Origin: JAUSFM01 sp964343705
GTDB taxonomy: Archaea > Nanobdellota > Nanobdellia > Woesearchaeales > UBA12501
NCBI GenBank assembly: GCA_964343705.1
Contig: CAYFJX010000008.1
Span: 14,207-78,206, forward strand
Reading direction: 5' to 3'
DNA length: 64,000 nucleotides
The stretch's first letter is position 1, and each line of letters begins with the position of its first letter. The notes under the pieces are model-generated. The model saw nothing but the letters and a program-made list of their open reading frames with translations, was not told where the DNA came from and searched no databases. Shown here one piece after another: positions 39,957 to 49,710 of this stretch. The translations under genes and the position numbers were made by a program.

Positions 39957-42338
39957 TTACTTTAGTTGTTGTTCTTGTGCGTGTTGTTTTATTTCGCCAA
40001 AGAAGAGTGGCATCCTAGATTTAATGCGAGCAATTTGTTCCTTGTCACTTCCATCAAATAATCCAGGCAAGTGTTTTCGAATAATAGACTCAATAACTGC
40101 CTCACCAATTTCATCTTTGATGTTATTCTTTGCTAGCCATACACCCAGCTCACGAGAATGAGCAAGACCCATACCAACAAGAACCTCACCAACCGGATCA
40201 ACTTTTGTAGTTAAGCCCACTTTGTATTCCATTTGACGAGCCCACGGACCAGCAAGAGGTTCAACTAACTTTGTGATTTCTTTACTGTTTTTCATAAGAC
40301 GAGCAGTCGGCCTACCCCAATAATGGTAACCAGACAAGACAAGCCTGTCAAGTTTTTCATCTGCGTATTTGTTGCTTGCGTCTGTTAGACGATCTGATAA
40401 GAGACCTTGCCGGTTTAATTCTGTACAGATTACACTTGCCACAGCACATTTACCATCAGTACAAGTGGCTTTACATTCAACAGCTGATCTACATGACGCA
40501 CCAATATCTTTTTTTGCAGCACACTTTTTACGGTTACAATAAAGAGTGGATTCACAATCAGCATGCTGAGAACATTTTTGCCCTGCTCTCTTTTTTGCTG
40601 GTGCGGGAGGGGGTGTTCCTTGTTGTTGCTGTTGTTGTGGTGCTGGTTGTGGTTCTGCTTGTTGTCTTTGTTGACAGGTACCATCCTTACACACATGCAT
40701 TCTGCTTTTACATTGTTTTGTACTATAACATGATTGTCCTTCTTCTGCTTGGGGAGCGCAAGCACCATCAGTACACAAGTTAGAATTACATTGCCTATGA
40801 GTTACACATGGTTTACCCGGACGTTCGCGTCGCTGGCACTTCTTACCTCGATTAGTTTCTTTACAATACAAACTATGTTCGCACTGAGCATCTAGTTCAC
40901 ATGGCTTATTATTTTTAATTAATTTAAATGATCCTTTTGGCCAGCAGGTTCCAACACCATACATGTTTATTTCAGCGCAGTGATTAGATGAACACTGACT
41001 ATTTTCACTACAAGAATCACCTAATTGACCACGTGAAACAATGCAATCAATTTTCCCTCTTCCAGAACCTTTTGAAAATCCTTCATCACAGTGGTAACTA
41101 ACTTGGCGTCCTTGTCGTTGTTCACGAGCAACACCATTACGCCGCGCTGGCTGTCCTCGGGTGACACACGCACCGTCAACACAGACTTTTCCTAAAGAGG
41201 CACAATCAATCCTTTTTGATTCACGCTTTCCATTTTTACATACTCCTTCTGCAAGACCTTCTGGTTCATTTTTTGTAGGTGTGCAGCTATCAGAAATTGC
41301 TCGTGTGTCAGCAAACACATACGATCGAACTTCTGCTTGCTTGTTTGTATTTCCTCTGCCTGCATCTTCGTCTCTACAGTTAGCCTTTTGCTTACACTGT
41401 CCTAAATAACAGAATCCACTACTGCATTGCGTGTTTCGTACACATGATTTGCCATTGCCAATTTTTGACGCACACACTTGTGCTTTGTCAAGTTTAAACT
41501 GGTTTCTTTTTGCGCCTCCTGAATACAATGGCCACCTACAAATTTGGTTGCCTGTACAATCAGATTCTTCATAACACTTGTCAATACTGTCAATGTTTAC
41601 AGCCGCTGCTTGCACTTCAGGTACTTCTTCAGCAGGAGGTGGTTGTGGAGGAGGTGCTTGAACTTCTGGTTGTTGGGGAGCATGCCGAGGAGCTGGTTCA
41701 GGTTGTGGTTCTGGTACTTCAGCAGCTAGTCCTACGAGTGGAGCGTCTTGACACTCACCATTAACACAGTTACAATCTTCTTCTCCAATACGAAGATCTC
41801 TGTCATCACATGACACATATCCTCGCTTGCCTGATTCAGCAGCAATAACATAATTATCGTCGATACAGTATGATCTGAAGTTTTCTCTTTTACCACCATT
41901 GTGAGTAAAAATAATATTACCCGGATTGTTTTCATCAAAGACACATCGTTCCCCAACAAGAAGCATATTTAGTTTTGGAGGTGCACCGCCAGGTTGTGAA
42001 CCAGTAGAACAAGAATTTCGTTTTGCATTTTCATTAGTGATAGTTTCAGCAATAGTAAACTCGCCTGCTTGCACTGTTGAAACACCCACACAACCGCTAC
42101 CATCACACCTACATTCTATGTCTGCAACAGCTAATCCTGACACAGATGGTTCTTCAACAAGCACAATTTCGTTTGATTCCAGTAAGAAAAGACTTGCAGC
42201 CATTAGTGCGAGTACAGCAACAAAGAATAGGGTTTTGTCTTTGGGTAGAGAGGGCTTTGCCTGTTTAGAATATACTTTATGCCTCTTCCGAGCAGCCCCC
42301 TTTTTTGCGTGCTCTTTTTTTACTTTTTTATCTACCAT
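39957..42338 (-). CDS. Anchored Cys-rich protein with conserved C-terminal CTELNRQG domain
   Basis: A 793-residue protein: basic N-terminus, hydrophobic helix (LFFVAVLALMAASLFLLES), then VSGLAV, a serine version of the shared TG motif. Cys-rich units run to about residue 640. The last 150 residues start CTELNRQGLLSD and contain GYHYWGRPTARLMKNSKEI and RMPLFFGEI. This domain is shared with the neighbour at 42387-45746 and looks like a helical C-terminal domain I have seen on bacterial surface proteins of unknown function. It starts 1 nt after the stop of its downstream partner's frame. Shared promoter at 42372-42387. Confidence 0.7.
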   Translation of the reverse strand: MVDKKVKKEHAKKGAARKRHKVYSKQAKPSLPKDKTLFFVAVLALMAASLFLLESNEIVLVEEPSVSGLAVADIECRCDGSGCVGVSTVQAGEFTIAETITNENAKRNSCSTGSQPGGAPPKLNMLLVGERCVFDENNPGNIIFTHNGGKRENFRSYCIDDNYVIAAESGKRGYVSCDDRDLRIGEEDCNCVNGECQDAPLVGLAAEVPEPQPEPAPRHAPQQPEVQAPPPQPPPAEEVPEVQAAAVNIDSIDKCYEESDCTGNQICRWPLYSGGAKRNQFKLDKAQVCASKIGNGKSCVRNTQCSSGFCYLGQCKQKANCRDEDAGRGNTNKQAEVRSYVFADTRAISDSCTPTKNEPEGLAEGVCKNGKRESKRIDCASLGKVCVDGACVTRGQPARRNGVAREQRQGRQVSYHCDEGFSKGSGRGKIDCIVSRGQLGDSCSENSQCSSNHCAEINMYGVGTCWPKGSFKLIKNNKPCELDAQCEHSLYCKETNRGKKCQRRERPGKPCVTHRQCNSNLCTDGACAPQAEEGQSCYSTKQCKSRMHVCKDGTCQQRQQAEPQPAPQQQQQQGTPPPAPAKKRAGQKCSQHADCESTLYCNRKKCAAKKDIGASCRSAVECKATCTDGKCAVASVICTELNRQGLLSDRLTDASNKYADEKLDRLVLSGYHYWGRPTARLMKNSKEITKLVEPLAGPWARQMEYKVGLTTKVDPVGEVLVGMGLAHSRELGVWLAKNNIKDEIGEAVIESIIRKHLPGLFDGSDKEQIARIKSRMPLFFGEIKQHAQEQQLK

Positions 42339-42371
42339 TCTTTTTTTTATGTGTTGTTTTTTGCTTTTACC

Positions 42372-42387
42372 ATTTATAAAGTTTGTT
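42372..42387 (-). promoter_or_regulatory. Shared surface-gene promoter, copy 4
   Basis: On the minus strand AACAAACTTTATAAAT lies 34-49 nt before the start at 42338 and touches the stop codon of the upstream gene. Confidence 0.55.
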
Positions 42388-45300
42388 TATTTTTTGCTTT
42401 GTTTTTGCTCCATTGCATATTGTTTTATTTCCCCATAGAATAGTGGCATTCTAGTCTTAATCCGTGCAATTACTTCTTCTTCTGTGCCATCAAATAAGCC
42501 AGGAAGATAAGTACGTAGGATTGTTTCCATTGCTTCTTCACTAATCTCTGATTTTGCCATGCCGTTTTCTACAAGCCAGACACCAAGTTCGTGTGAAAAG
42601 TCTTCTGCAATACTCAAGACAACTTCACCAACCTGATCTTCTTTTTTGGTGACTCCCATTTGATGTGCTACATAGCGGCCCCAAGCTAGACCAACTGGTT
42701 TTACAATCTCTGTTATGTCGCTTGATTTTTTCATAAGACGTGCTGTAGGCTTAGCACCATAATGATACCCAATCATATTGTACTTGTCCAGTTTTTGATC
42801 TGCAAAGTCAGCACTAGCTTTATGATGAGAATCAGGCATAAAACCTTGCCTGTTTAGCTCGGTGCAAACCACCTTACATTTTCCATTTTGACATCCTTTG
42901 GTACATTCAGCACCTTCACTACATGAAGCTCCCGTTGTCTTTTTTGCTGCACATTTTTTATTTGCACAATATAACCCTGCATCACAATCAGTGTGTGCAG
43001 AACATGACTCTCCTGCTTTCTTTTTTGGTGGAACATAACATTTGTTGTTACGACACGTACCTGTTGAACAATCACCTGTTGTAGCACAATAACTATTTGG
43101 CGGAGCTTTGAAGTTATGACATGTCTTAGGAGCACCTTGTTGAGCTGGTCGACAAGAGTTGTAATTAAAATTCCAATCTTTACATTCATCATCAGTATTA
43201 CACTCCCGTGGACCAGGTTTGTCCTCGCAAACTCCTTTGAATTGTCCTTGCACTTTTGTTCGTTTACATTGTTTGTTTCGATCATCACAGTCCGGACTTT
43301 GCACACATTGTGAGTCTTCATGCACATCGAGACAGCTGGTTTCTTCTGTGTAACATACTTGGTTTTCACCACATTGATGACTGTATAAACATTTTTTAGA
43401 ACACTTGTTGTTGTTACATTCCATAGGAGATTTGCAATCAGACTTTGCCTCACAATATTCACCTGCTTCCCCTGGAACAGGCCTACAAAGACGAGATAAA
43501 ACAGCAGGATCATCTCCATACTGAATTAGATCCATACTACATGTCGCGCGACCATCGCAATCATCGTCTGTCACACATTGAGGTTGACCTCGGAATGAAT
43601 AACACATACTTTCATGACATCCTTCACCTTCATTACAGTCATCATCAGAAGCACAACCCTCATCAAGAACAGGTGTTGTTCCACCTTCTGTACACAGTCC
43701 AACAGTTGGATTACATGCAAGACCTGCATTTCGGTCACAGAGATCATTGATTACATCACATTCTTCACCTTCTCCAAGTTCACCTGGGCCACCAATGAGT
43801 CCGAGTGGTTCTCCACCTTGCATTGCTCGTACACCAGGTTCCCCTACAACAATTGTTGCTTGCATACTTTCCATTCCTTCATGAGGAATGCAGTAGTAAG
43901 GGAATGTTCCTGCAGTGTCAAAAGTGTGAGTAAATGTTGCTGATTGTGCCATCCAATCAGCTTGATCAGAACCAGAATCAAAACTACCATCTCGTGCAGT
44001 CACTGTATGTTTTGAGACATCATTATTAGTCCATACTACTGTGTCACCGACGTTAATAGTAAGTTCTTGAGGAGTAAAAGTAAAACTTTCAATAGCTATT
44101 TGATGTGTTTCCGCTTGATTACCTAAAAGCTGTAATTGACCTTGTGCACATACACCACCTGCTTCGAGATTACATACACCACTTGCACAGTTACGGTTTT
44201 CACTACAATCCCCACCATCTTCAATAGCAACGCAAACACCGCCTTCACAAATATTTGATGCACACCTATCTGATGATGGACATGCTTGACCTGTTGCAAT
44301 AAGTTCATCACCTTGCTCTGGTGGTTGATCTGGTGCTGGAGGTGGTTGATCACCAGGAGGTTGATCCCCCGGGGGTGCACCATCTGGAGCTGGTGGAGCA
44401 CCGATTGCATTAGGGTCACCAATGCCAATACTTTGTGCACCAAAGATGTTAAACTGGCCAGATTGTAGTGTAAAAATTCCTGAGAATGTGTACCAGCCTG
44501 GTGCAGCGTCAAGAGGAACTCTCACTGTGTAAGTAACTTCTTGTGACGAGGGAGCTTCCCCTATGCCACCTTCCATGTATAGTTTTCTGAAGAGGTTGTT
44601 TTCAACCGGCGCATTGTTTACAACTAATTGTAATCCTTCAGGCACTGTATCAGTAATAACAAGGGATTGTTCTTCACCTTGCTCATGAATAGCTAGTGTA
44701 ACAGTAAACTCTCCACCAAGTGGAACAAATGCATTAGACATTCGTCGTGTAACATAACTAGAATCTAGAGGAGGAGGTATTTGAGATGCTGCTGCCCTAC
44801 ATGATTTTATAAGAATTTGATACGTTCTTCCAACAGCGTCAGTGTAGTCACGTGCACTGCTTACAAGACAAACACCACCATCACATTCTGCGTCTGTTCT
44901 ACATTCTGATTCCGCACCAATTTGTAAACAACGCAGATTGTAACATCCTTGTCCTTCTGCACATTGATCATCAGTTCTACATTGTCCGTCTGGAACAGGT
45001 GGTTGATCTTGTTGTTGTACTTCTGGAGGTTGTTCAGGCTCGCCTGGTTGTGCTGCAACACACACTTTCTCCTGACAGGTTAAACCATCTCCACAATCAT
45101 CAACATACTCGCACGCGCCACCTGCAAGAACAGTATAACAGCGACGGCCAAGACCATTCATTTTATCTACACAGCCTTTGTTAGCATCAGCAACAGTGCA
45201 GTCTTCGTTTGAATCACACCGCAGAAGATTAGTACAGTCACCATCTTGACAGCCACATTTTATTATGTTTATTTGCGCGTCTTTTCCAGAACAAACATTT

Positions 45301-45746
45301 TTAATAAGTTTTTTTGACGACGGTACTGTTTGATAATTCATGTCACTACAGCCACTTTTAAGACCTTGAAGATTACCATTGGCAAGCGTCAATGAAACAA
45401 TGCCATTTTGCGAGGAACATGCTTGACCTTGTAAAAGAAAACTTCTGAGTGTGCTTGCAGGTTTTTTAGTTACTGTTGCACACGTTGTTTTTTTGGTTGC
45501 TTTTTGTGCTATTTCAAAGGGCCCTGTTTGGCCAAGGAGCATAACCCCACTTGTTTGTGCAGCGTTAGCACTGCATTCCGCATCAGGACGTGCAATCACT
45601 TGCCCAGTGATCCCTACTGGACTGTATATAACTGAAATTGCTCCGAAAACAACAATAAGAAACGCTGCAATGAGTGCAGGATTATTATATCTGGACAGAG
45701 TACTCTGAAGTCTACCAACTAATCCCCTTTTTTGTGGTTTTTTCAT
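42387..45746 (-). CDS. Giant anchored surface protein with beta-sandwich and cupredoxin domains
   Basis: An 1119-residue protein: N-terminal helix (PALIAAFLIVVFGAISVIYS), motif ITGQVIARP, and Cys-rich segments. One beta-sandwich module covers about residues 330-450. A cupredoxin domain follows (about 545-635): SFTFTPQELTINVGDTVVW, the first copper His in SKHTV, then YYCIPHEGM giving Cys, His and Met ligands. More Cys units and the C-terminal CTELNRQGFMPD domain complete it. A type 1 copper site suggests electron transfer or copper binding at the cell surface. N- and C-terminal regions show it is paralogous to both flanking proteins. Confidence 0.78.
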   Translation of the reverse strand: MKKPQKRGLVGRLQSTLSRYNNPALIAAFLIVVFGAISVIYSPVGITGQVIARPDAECSANAAQTSGVMLLGQTGPFEIAQKATKKTTCATVTKKPASTLRSFLLQGQACSSQNGIVSLTLANGNLQGLKSGCSDMNYQTVPSSKKLIKNVCSGKDAQINIIKCGCQDGDCTNLLRCDSNEDCTVADANKGCVDKMNGLGRRCYTVLAGGACEYVDDCGDGLTCQEKVCVAAQPGEPEQPPEVQQQDQPPVPDGQCRTDDQCAEGQGCYNLRCLQIGAESECRTDAECDGGVCLVSSARDYTDAVGRTYQILIKSCRAAASQIPPPLDSSYVTRRMSNAFVPLGGEFTVTLAIHEQGEEQSLVITDTVPEGLQLVVNNAPVENNLFRKLYMEGGIGEAPSSQEVTYTVRVPLDAAPGWYTFSGIFTLQSGQFNIFGAQSIGIGDPNAIGAPPAPDGAPPGDQPPGDQPPPAPDQPPEQGDELIATGQACPSSDRCASNICEGGVCVAIEDGGDCSENRNCASGVCNLEAGGVCAQGQLQLLGNQAETHQIAIESFTFTPQELTINVGDTVVWTNNDVSKHTVTARDGSFDSGSDQADWMAQSATFTHTFDTAGTFPYYCIPHEGMESMQATIVVGEPGVRAMQGGEPLGLIGGPGELGEGEECDVINDLCDRNAGLACNPTVGLCTEGGTTPVLDEGCASDDDCNEGEGCHESMCYSFRGQPQCVTDDDCDGRATCSMDLIQYGDDPAVLSRLCRPVPGEAGEYCEAKSDCKSPMECNNNKCSKKCLYSHQCGENQVCYTEETSCLDVHEDSQCVQSPDCDDRNKQCKRTKVQGQFKGVCEDKPGPRECNTDDECKDWNFNYNSCRPAQQGAPKTCHNFKAPPNSYCATTGDCSTGTCRNNKCYVPPKKKAGESCSAHTDCDAGLYCANKKCAAKKTTGASCSEGAECTKGCQNGKCKVVCTELNRQGFMPDSHHKASADFADQKLDKYNMIGYHYGAKPTARLMKKSSDITEIVKPVGLAWGRYVAHQMGVTKKEDQVGEVVLSIAEDFSHELGVWLVENGMAKSEISEEAMETILRTYLPGLFDGTEEEVIARIKTRMPLFYGEIKQYAMEQKQSKK

Positions 45747-45774
45747 TATCCCGTTTAAAAATAGAGCTATTTCC

Positions 45775-45790
45775 TTTTATATAGTTTGTG
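45775..45790 (-). promoter_or_regulatory. Shared surface-gene promoter, copy 5
   Basis: On the minus strand CACAAACTATATAAAA lies 29-44 nt before the start at 45746. Confidence 0.55.
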
Positions 45791-45825
45791 TTTTGGTGAA
45801 TAGAAAGTGAAAAGAAGAGCCTAAT

Positions 45826-48800
45826 TTAAATGAAAGCATGCCATGGATACTCTTTCACACAATAACTATTTACGCAGACAAGATCACCATTACATTCTCC
45901 AGCTGAACATGGCATGTTAAAACCATTACGTTCAAGATCCCCTTCTCCAGTACCATCTATGCATTGGTTGTAGATACATTTACCCTTTACACACTCTTTA
46001 TCATTACTACAAAACATACCAATACCTGCAAGACAGCGCATTCCTGCTTGATCACTTGCTTGACAAGTGTACCCCATCTCACATTGTTTATTTATGAAAC
46101 AGTAATCAGTTGCCCCCCCTGCATTCTGCCTATAGCTTATCTCTTCACTTACAGCGTCAGCATAGGCACCACTTGAGTCAGTGTTAAGCTGGATAGTTAC
46201 ATCCCTCACATTAAAGCCCATGGTTGAAATTCGTTCTATGGTGAATGCGTCATGAGTATTTCCCCAATTACCAGTTGAATCGCTTCCCGCAAGAATTTTT
46301 ACTGTGTTGGTTTCTCCTGATCGAAGGCGTTCACGAGGAATAACAACATGTACTGCACGTTCTTGCCCGTCTTTTAGAACAGGGTCATTTCCTTGCACAT
46401 AAATTTGTTTGTTCATACGATATACATAGTCAGAATCTTCAGCAGGATTTTTTACAAAGTAAGTTACAAATTGTCCTGCCCTGTATGCAAGGCTGTTACT
46501 ACTAACTAAACCTTTTGTAGCAACATTAAAGACCAATTGATCAGACCCTTCATTGATATACGGATCAAAAGTAATAATTGCTTCTTTCACCCCATTAGGT
46601 CCAAATTCAATTGCATCATTTACCAGTACTGGCTGGCCTAGTGTTTCTTGAAGTTCTCTTCGTGCTTCAGCTTCAGCTTCAGCAGCAGCTTGCCGTTGTC
46701 GTTCTTCAGCAGCTGCACGCTCGGCTTCAGCTTGCCCTTGCATTTCAGCAAATCCTTCTTCACTAAAAATACATGCCTTGCTTGCAGGATTACAGGTTAA
46801 GCCAGGTTTACATCGCGCATAGCCTTCACCACATGGGTGACCAAAGTCTCCTGAAGGTGTTCCTTCACAAATGCCTTCCCCTGGACCTTCTTTTTTACAT
46901 ATGCCACTGTCACAATCATTGTGATAGTTACATGCACCACCTATTGGACTTACACACCTGTTAAATCCTGGGCCTAATTTTTTACATATACCTGTTGCAC
47001 ATTGCTCGTTTCCTCGACAATCACTACCAAACTGCATTGTTTGACATGATCCTTGCCAGCAGAAGTTTGATTGACATTGTGCAAAGCTTTGACATGCTTC
47101 ACCTTCTGATTTCCCTGAACAAGCACCATTGTCACATTTTTTAGTCATACACATGTCATCTGCAATGTTCATAAACTGGTTTTTAGGTGTGTTCATGTGT
47201 GCTTTTTGCTCGTCAGTTGGCATGAAACATTCCATCCCAGCAGGTCTTAATTCACATTCTTCAGATTTACTGTTACAATAACCAAGAACACATTGTTCAT
47301 CTATTGCACACCGTCGTCCAAGTTGTTGTGGCTTACATGTTTTATCAGGACTCACACCTGTGAAGTCTCCGTTTTCATCAAATAAGTTGTCACCAGCGCA
47401 TTTACCACTGAAACATTCTTTTGCTGTGGAACATGCTTCGCCATTTGGCTTGCCACCACATGCTCCGTCAATACATTGATTTGAATCGCATTGTTCATTA
47501 GTGTCACAAGGGAAGGTTACAGGTCGTAAACGACATTGGGATTTACAATACCCTGTAAGACATTGCTCGTGACGGTCACATGCTTTTCCTTTTGCAACCA
47601 TTTCACACTTTTGCGTTTTTCGATTACACATCCCTTGAATATGCCCTTTACAATCCCTACTTGTTTTACATGCAATGTCTGGTAGGTCTGGTCGTTGTGC
47701 AGGTGGAGCTGGCAAGCCAGCAATAGTAAGTTTGTAATCTCCTGCAATATCAGTTTGCCCGCTTTGCAGTGTTCGTTTTCCAATAAAGATGTAGTCTCCA
47801 CCAATAACATCTTGAGGGATTTCGACTTCATACGTAAACTTTGTTGACTCAACAGTGCCTGTTAAACCGTCGACAATTGCTTTTCTGTAATTGTTTGCTG
47901 GAGCACGCTTACCATCTTTTAATAATTCTAATCCAGTTGGCACTTGCTCATTAATAATAAGAGAGGGTTCTTGCCCAACTTCCTGGAAATGTAACGTAAC
48001 AGTAACTTTGCTTCCAGGTGCAGGTGTTTTAGTGTTAAAAGTTCGTGAAAGGAGTGACTTTCCAGGTGGTGCTTGAGCTGCTTGGCCCACAACTGGTTCT
48101 TTTACAGGTTCCTTAGCTGGTGGAGGTGAAGGAGCTACTGCAACAAGAGGAGCTTCACCACTTGTACAAATATTATTAATACAGTTTAATTCACCAACGC
48201 AATCATCAAGAAAATGACAAGCAGCACCTTCTTGGAGATAACATCTTTTGCCAAGGCCATTTCCTTTGTCTACACATTCACTTTGCGCATTTTGTACTCT
48301 GCAATCTTCTGTTGCAGCGCACTGCTTTAAGTTTTTACAGTCGCCATTGTCACAATCACATCCAATAATGTTTAGTTTGACGTCTTTATTATCATTATAA
48401 CAAAAAGATTTTACCAGCTTAGCTGATGTTGCAGCTTCAGCATATCCTGCTGCTGTACACCCACTTTTGAATCGTTTCTTTGTGCCTCCCTCAAGTGTGA
48501 GTGTAAGAATTCCTGCAGCATCTTCACACAGTTCACCAAGTAACAAAAAACTTTTTACTGACGCGGCAGGGTAATTTTCTTGTTGACCACAACTGTTTTG
48601 CTTACTCATTTTACCAGCAACAGCATACGGTCCCGCTTGGCCAAGAAGCATAACACCGGTTGCAGTTCCACCTACAGCAGTACATTCTCCTGCAGGTCGT
48701 GCAATGGCTTTACCTGTAATACCAATAGGACCATACATCAAAGAAAACAAGCCAACTCCAATAATAAAAACAGCAGCAATTACAGCAAGATTGTTGTACC

Positions 48801-48855
48801 TGGATAAAGTACTCTTAAGACTATCACCTAACCCTCTTTTTGCTGTCTGTTTCAT
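45826..48855 (-). CDS. Giant anchored Cys-rich surface protein with beta-sandwich module
   Basis: A 1009-residue protein. Its N-terminus (RYNNLAVIAAVFIIGVGLF, then ITGKAIARP and GVMLLGQAGPYAV) is clearly paralogous to the 1119-residue neighbour. One beta-sandwich module covers about residues 275-385 (SLLSRTFNTKTPAPGSKVTV; GLTGTVEST). Long Cys-unit arrays follow to about 700, then a Glu/Ala-rich coiled coil (QAEAERAAAEERQRQ). A beta-rich domain (VLVNDAIEFGPNGVKEAIIT; GNDPVLKDGQERAVHVVIP) and a last Cys unit end the protein. It lacks the CTELNRQG domain of its neighbours. Confidence 0.72.
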   Translation of the reverse strand: MKQTAKRGLGDSLKSTLSRYNNLAVIAAVFIIGVGLFSLMYGPIGITGKAIARPAGECTAVGGTATGVMLLGQAGPYAVAGKMSKQNSCGQQENYPAASVKSFLLLGELCEDAAGILTLTLEGGTKKRFKSGCTAAGYAEAATSAKLVKSFCYNDNKDVKLNIIGCDCDNGDCKNLKQCAATEDCRVQNAQSECVDKGNGLGKRCYLQEGAACHFLDDCVGELNCINNICTSGEAPLVAVAPSPPPAKEPVKEPVVGQAAQAPPGKSLLSRTFNTKTPAPGSKVTVTLHFQEVGQEPSLIINEQVPTGLELLKDGKRAPANNYRKAIVDGLTGTVESTKFTYEVEIPQDVIGGDYIFIGKRTLQSGQTDIAGDYKLTIAGLPAPPAQRPDLPDIACKTSRDCKGHIQGMCNRKTQKCEMVAKGKACDRHEQCLTGYCKSQCRLRPVTFPCDTNEQCDSNQCIDGACGGKPNGEACSTAKECFSGKCAGDNLFDENGDFTGVSPDKTCKPQQLGRRCAIDEQCVLGYCNSKSEECELRPAGMECFMPTDEQKAHMNTPKNQFMNIADDMCMTKKCDNGACSGKSEGEACQSFAQCQSNFCWQGSCQTMQFGSDCRGNEQCATGICKKLGPGFNRCVSPIGGACNYHNDCDSGICKKEGPGEGICEGTPSGDFGHPCGEGYARCKPGLTCNPASKACIFSEEGFAEMQGQAEAERAAAEERQRQAAAEAEAEARRELQETLGQPVLVNDAIEFGPNGVKEAIITFDPYINEGSDQLVFNVATKGLVSSNSLAYRAGQFVTYFVKNPAEDSDYVYRMNKQIYVQGNDPVLKDGQERAVHVVIPRERLRSGETNTVKILAGSDSTGNWGNTHDAFTIERISTMGFNVRDVTIQLNTDSSGAYADAVSEEISYRQNAGGATDYCFINKQCEMGYTCQASDQAGMRCLAGIGMFCSNDKECVKGKCIYNQCIDGTGEGDLERNGFNMPCSAGECNGDLVCVNSYCVKEYPWHAFI

Positions 48856-48882
48856 AATCCTGTTTAAAAAAGGGGCATCGCC

Positions 48883-48898
48883 ATTTTTATAGTTTGTG
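48883..48898 (-). promoter_or_regulatory. Shared surface-gene promoter, copy 6
   Basis: On the minus strand CACAAACTATAAAAAT lies 28-43 nt before the start at 48855. Confidence 0.55.
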
Positions 48899-49035
48899 TT
48901 TTAGTTATCAAGTGAAGAGAGCACAATCCAAGCATTACCAAAAATAAGGAAGAACAAACAGCTCAAGGACGCCCTTACACTTATTGATAACGACTCTCAA
49001 TAAAACTTATAAAAGACCCTTAAAAACAAATTCTG

Positions 49036-49344
49036 ATGGAAGGAAAAAAAACAAGAAACCCCCTTATCAGGTTTTTAATTCCTCTAATAGTCTCATTTAT
49101 TATTATTCTCAGTTGGTTTGACTTACCCATCTTCTTTAAGATTTTGGTGGTTATATACGCACTTTTCCGAGTCGGTTTACTTGCTCTTGAGATGTTTATT
49201 TGTCCTGTGTGTTGGCTGCACGTCATTGTTGCTGGCTTCCTGGTGGCATTTGCGTTTGCTAAGCTCCCTGGATACTATTACATTGGAGCACTACTGTTTG
49301 TGTGGTTTCCATCAATTATGTCAGCAGGTCATGGGAAGAGATAA
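49036..49344 (+). CDS. Small polytopic membrane protein
   Basis: A 102-residue protein with about four hydrophobic segments (FLIPLIVSFIIILSW; FFKILVVIYALFRVGLLAL; WLHVIVAGFLVAFAF; YYIGALLFVWFPSIM) and a CPVC pair at the membrane border that could bind metal or form a redox pair. No family is recognised. CTTATAAAAG lies 20-30 nt upstream of the ATG. Confidence 0.6.
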   Translation: MEGKKTRNPLIRFLIPLIVSFIIILSWFDLPIFFKILVVIYALFRVGLLALEMFICPVCWLHVIVAGFLVAFAFAKLPGYYYIGALLFVWFPSIMSAGHGKR

Positions 49345-49436
49345 AAGACAGCTTATTTAGAATGGGATGTCAACAATTAGCCAGAAGGACAAAAACTTTT
49401 ATAAAGAGGCCCTGTTACCTGTGCTGTTATCCTTAT

Positions 49437-49520
49437 GCCGTCATCGCATAACCTGGTATTGCGCGGGATTGCTAATCCCGTTTCCTCACGGATATCTGGG
49501 TTCAAATCCCAGTGACGGCG
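49437..49520 (+). tRNA. tRNA-Ser (GCU)
   Basis: A class II tRNA of 84 nt without intron. Acceptor GCCGTCA/TGACGGC, discriminator G, anticodon arm CGGGA-TTGCTAA-TCCCG with anticodon GCT, a long variable arm around CCTCACGG, and T arm CTGGG-TTCAAAT-CCCAG. A TATA box (CTTTTATAAAG) lies 32-42 nt upstream. Its last 26 nt plus one flanking base are repeated at 49606-49632. Confidence 0.93.
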
Positions 49521-49605
49521 TGGTCTGGAGCTGAGCAGCGCGAGGCTCTATAATTTCGCCTGATTGAGATTTGGGCACAGGCTCAAAAATCTTTGATTTT
49601 TGTTG

Positions 49606-49632
49606 TCTGGGTTCAAATCCCAGTGACGGCGT
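49606..49632 (+). repeat. Duplicated 3' end of tRNA-Ser
   Basis: A 27-nt exact copy of 49495-49521, covering the T arm, acceptor 3' strand and discriminator of tRNA-Ser, lies 111 nt downstream. The 84 nt between are unrelated to tRNA. This is the pattern left by tRNA-targeting integrases. Confidence 0.8.
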
Positions 49633-49710
49633 ATTTTTCTTCCTTATCCTTCCAAAGGGAAGAATCAAAAAACTAGAAAAGAGATTTTGGAAACCCTTAT
49701 CATGATTAGT

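Noticed and set aside
37469..48855. Surface-protein Cys repeats as metallothionein-like metal sites
   Set aside because: Spacing and the N-terminal signals fit disulfide-bonded extracellular units; there are no CxxC-dense clusters typical of metallothioneins.
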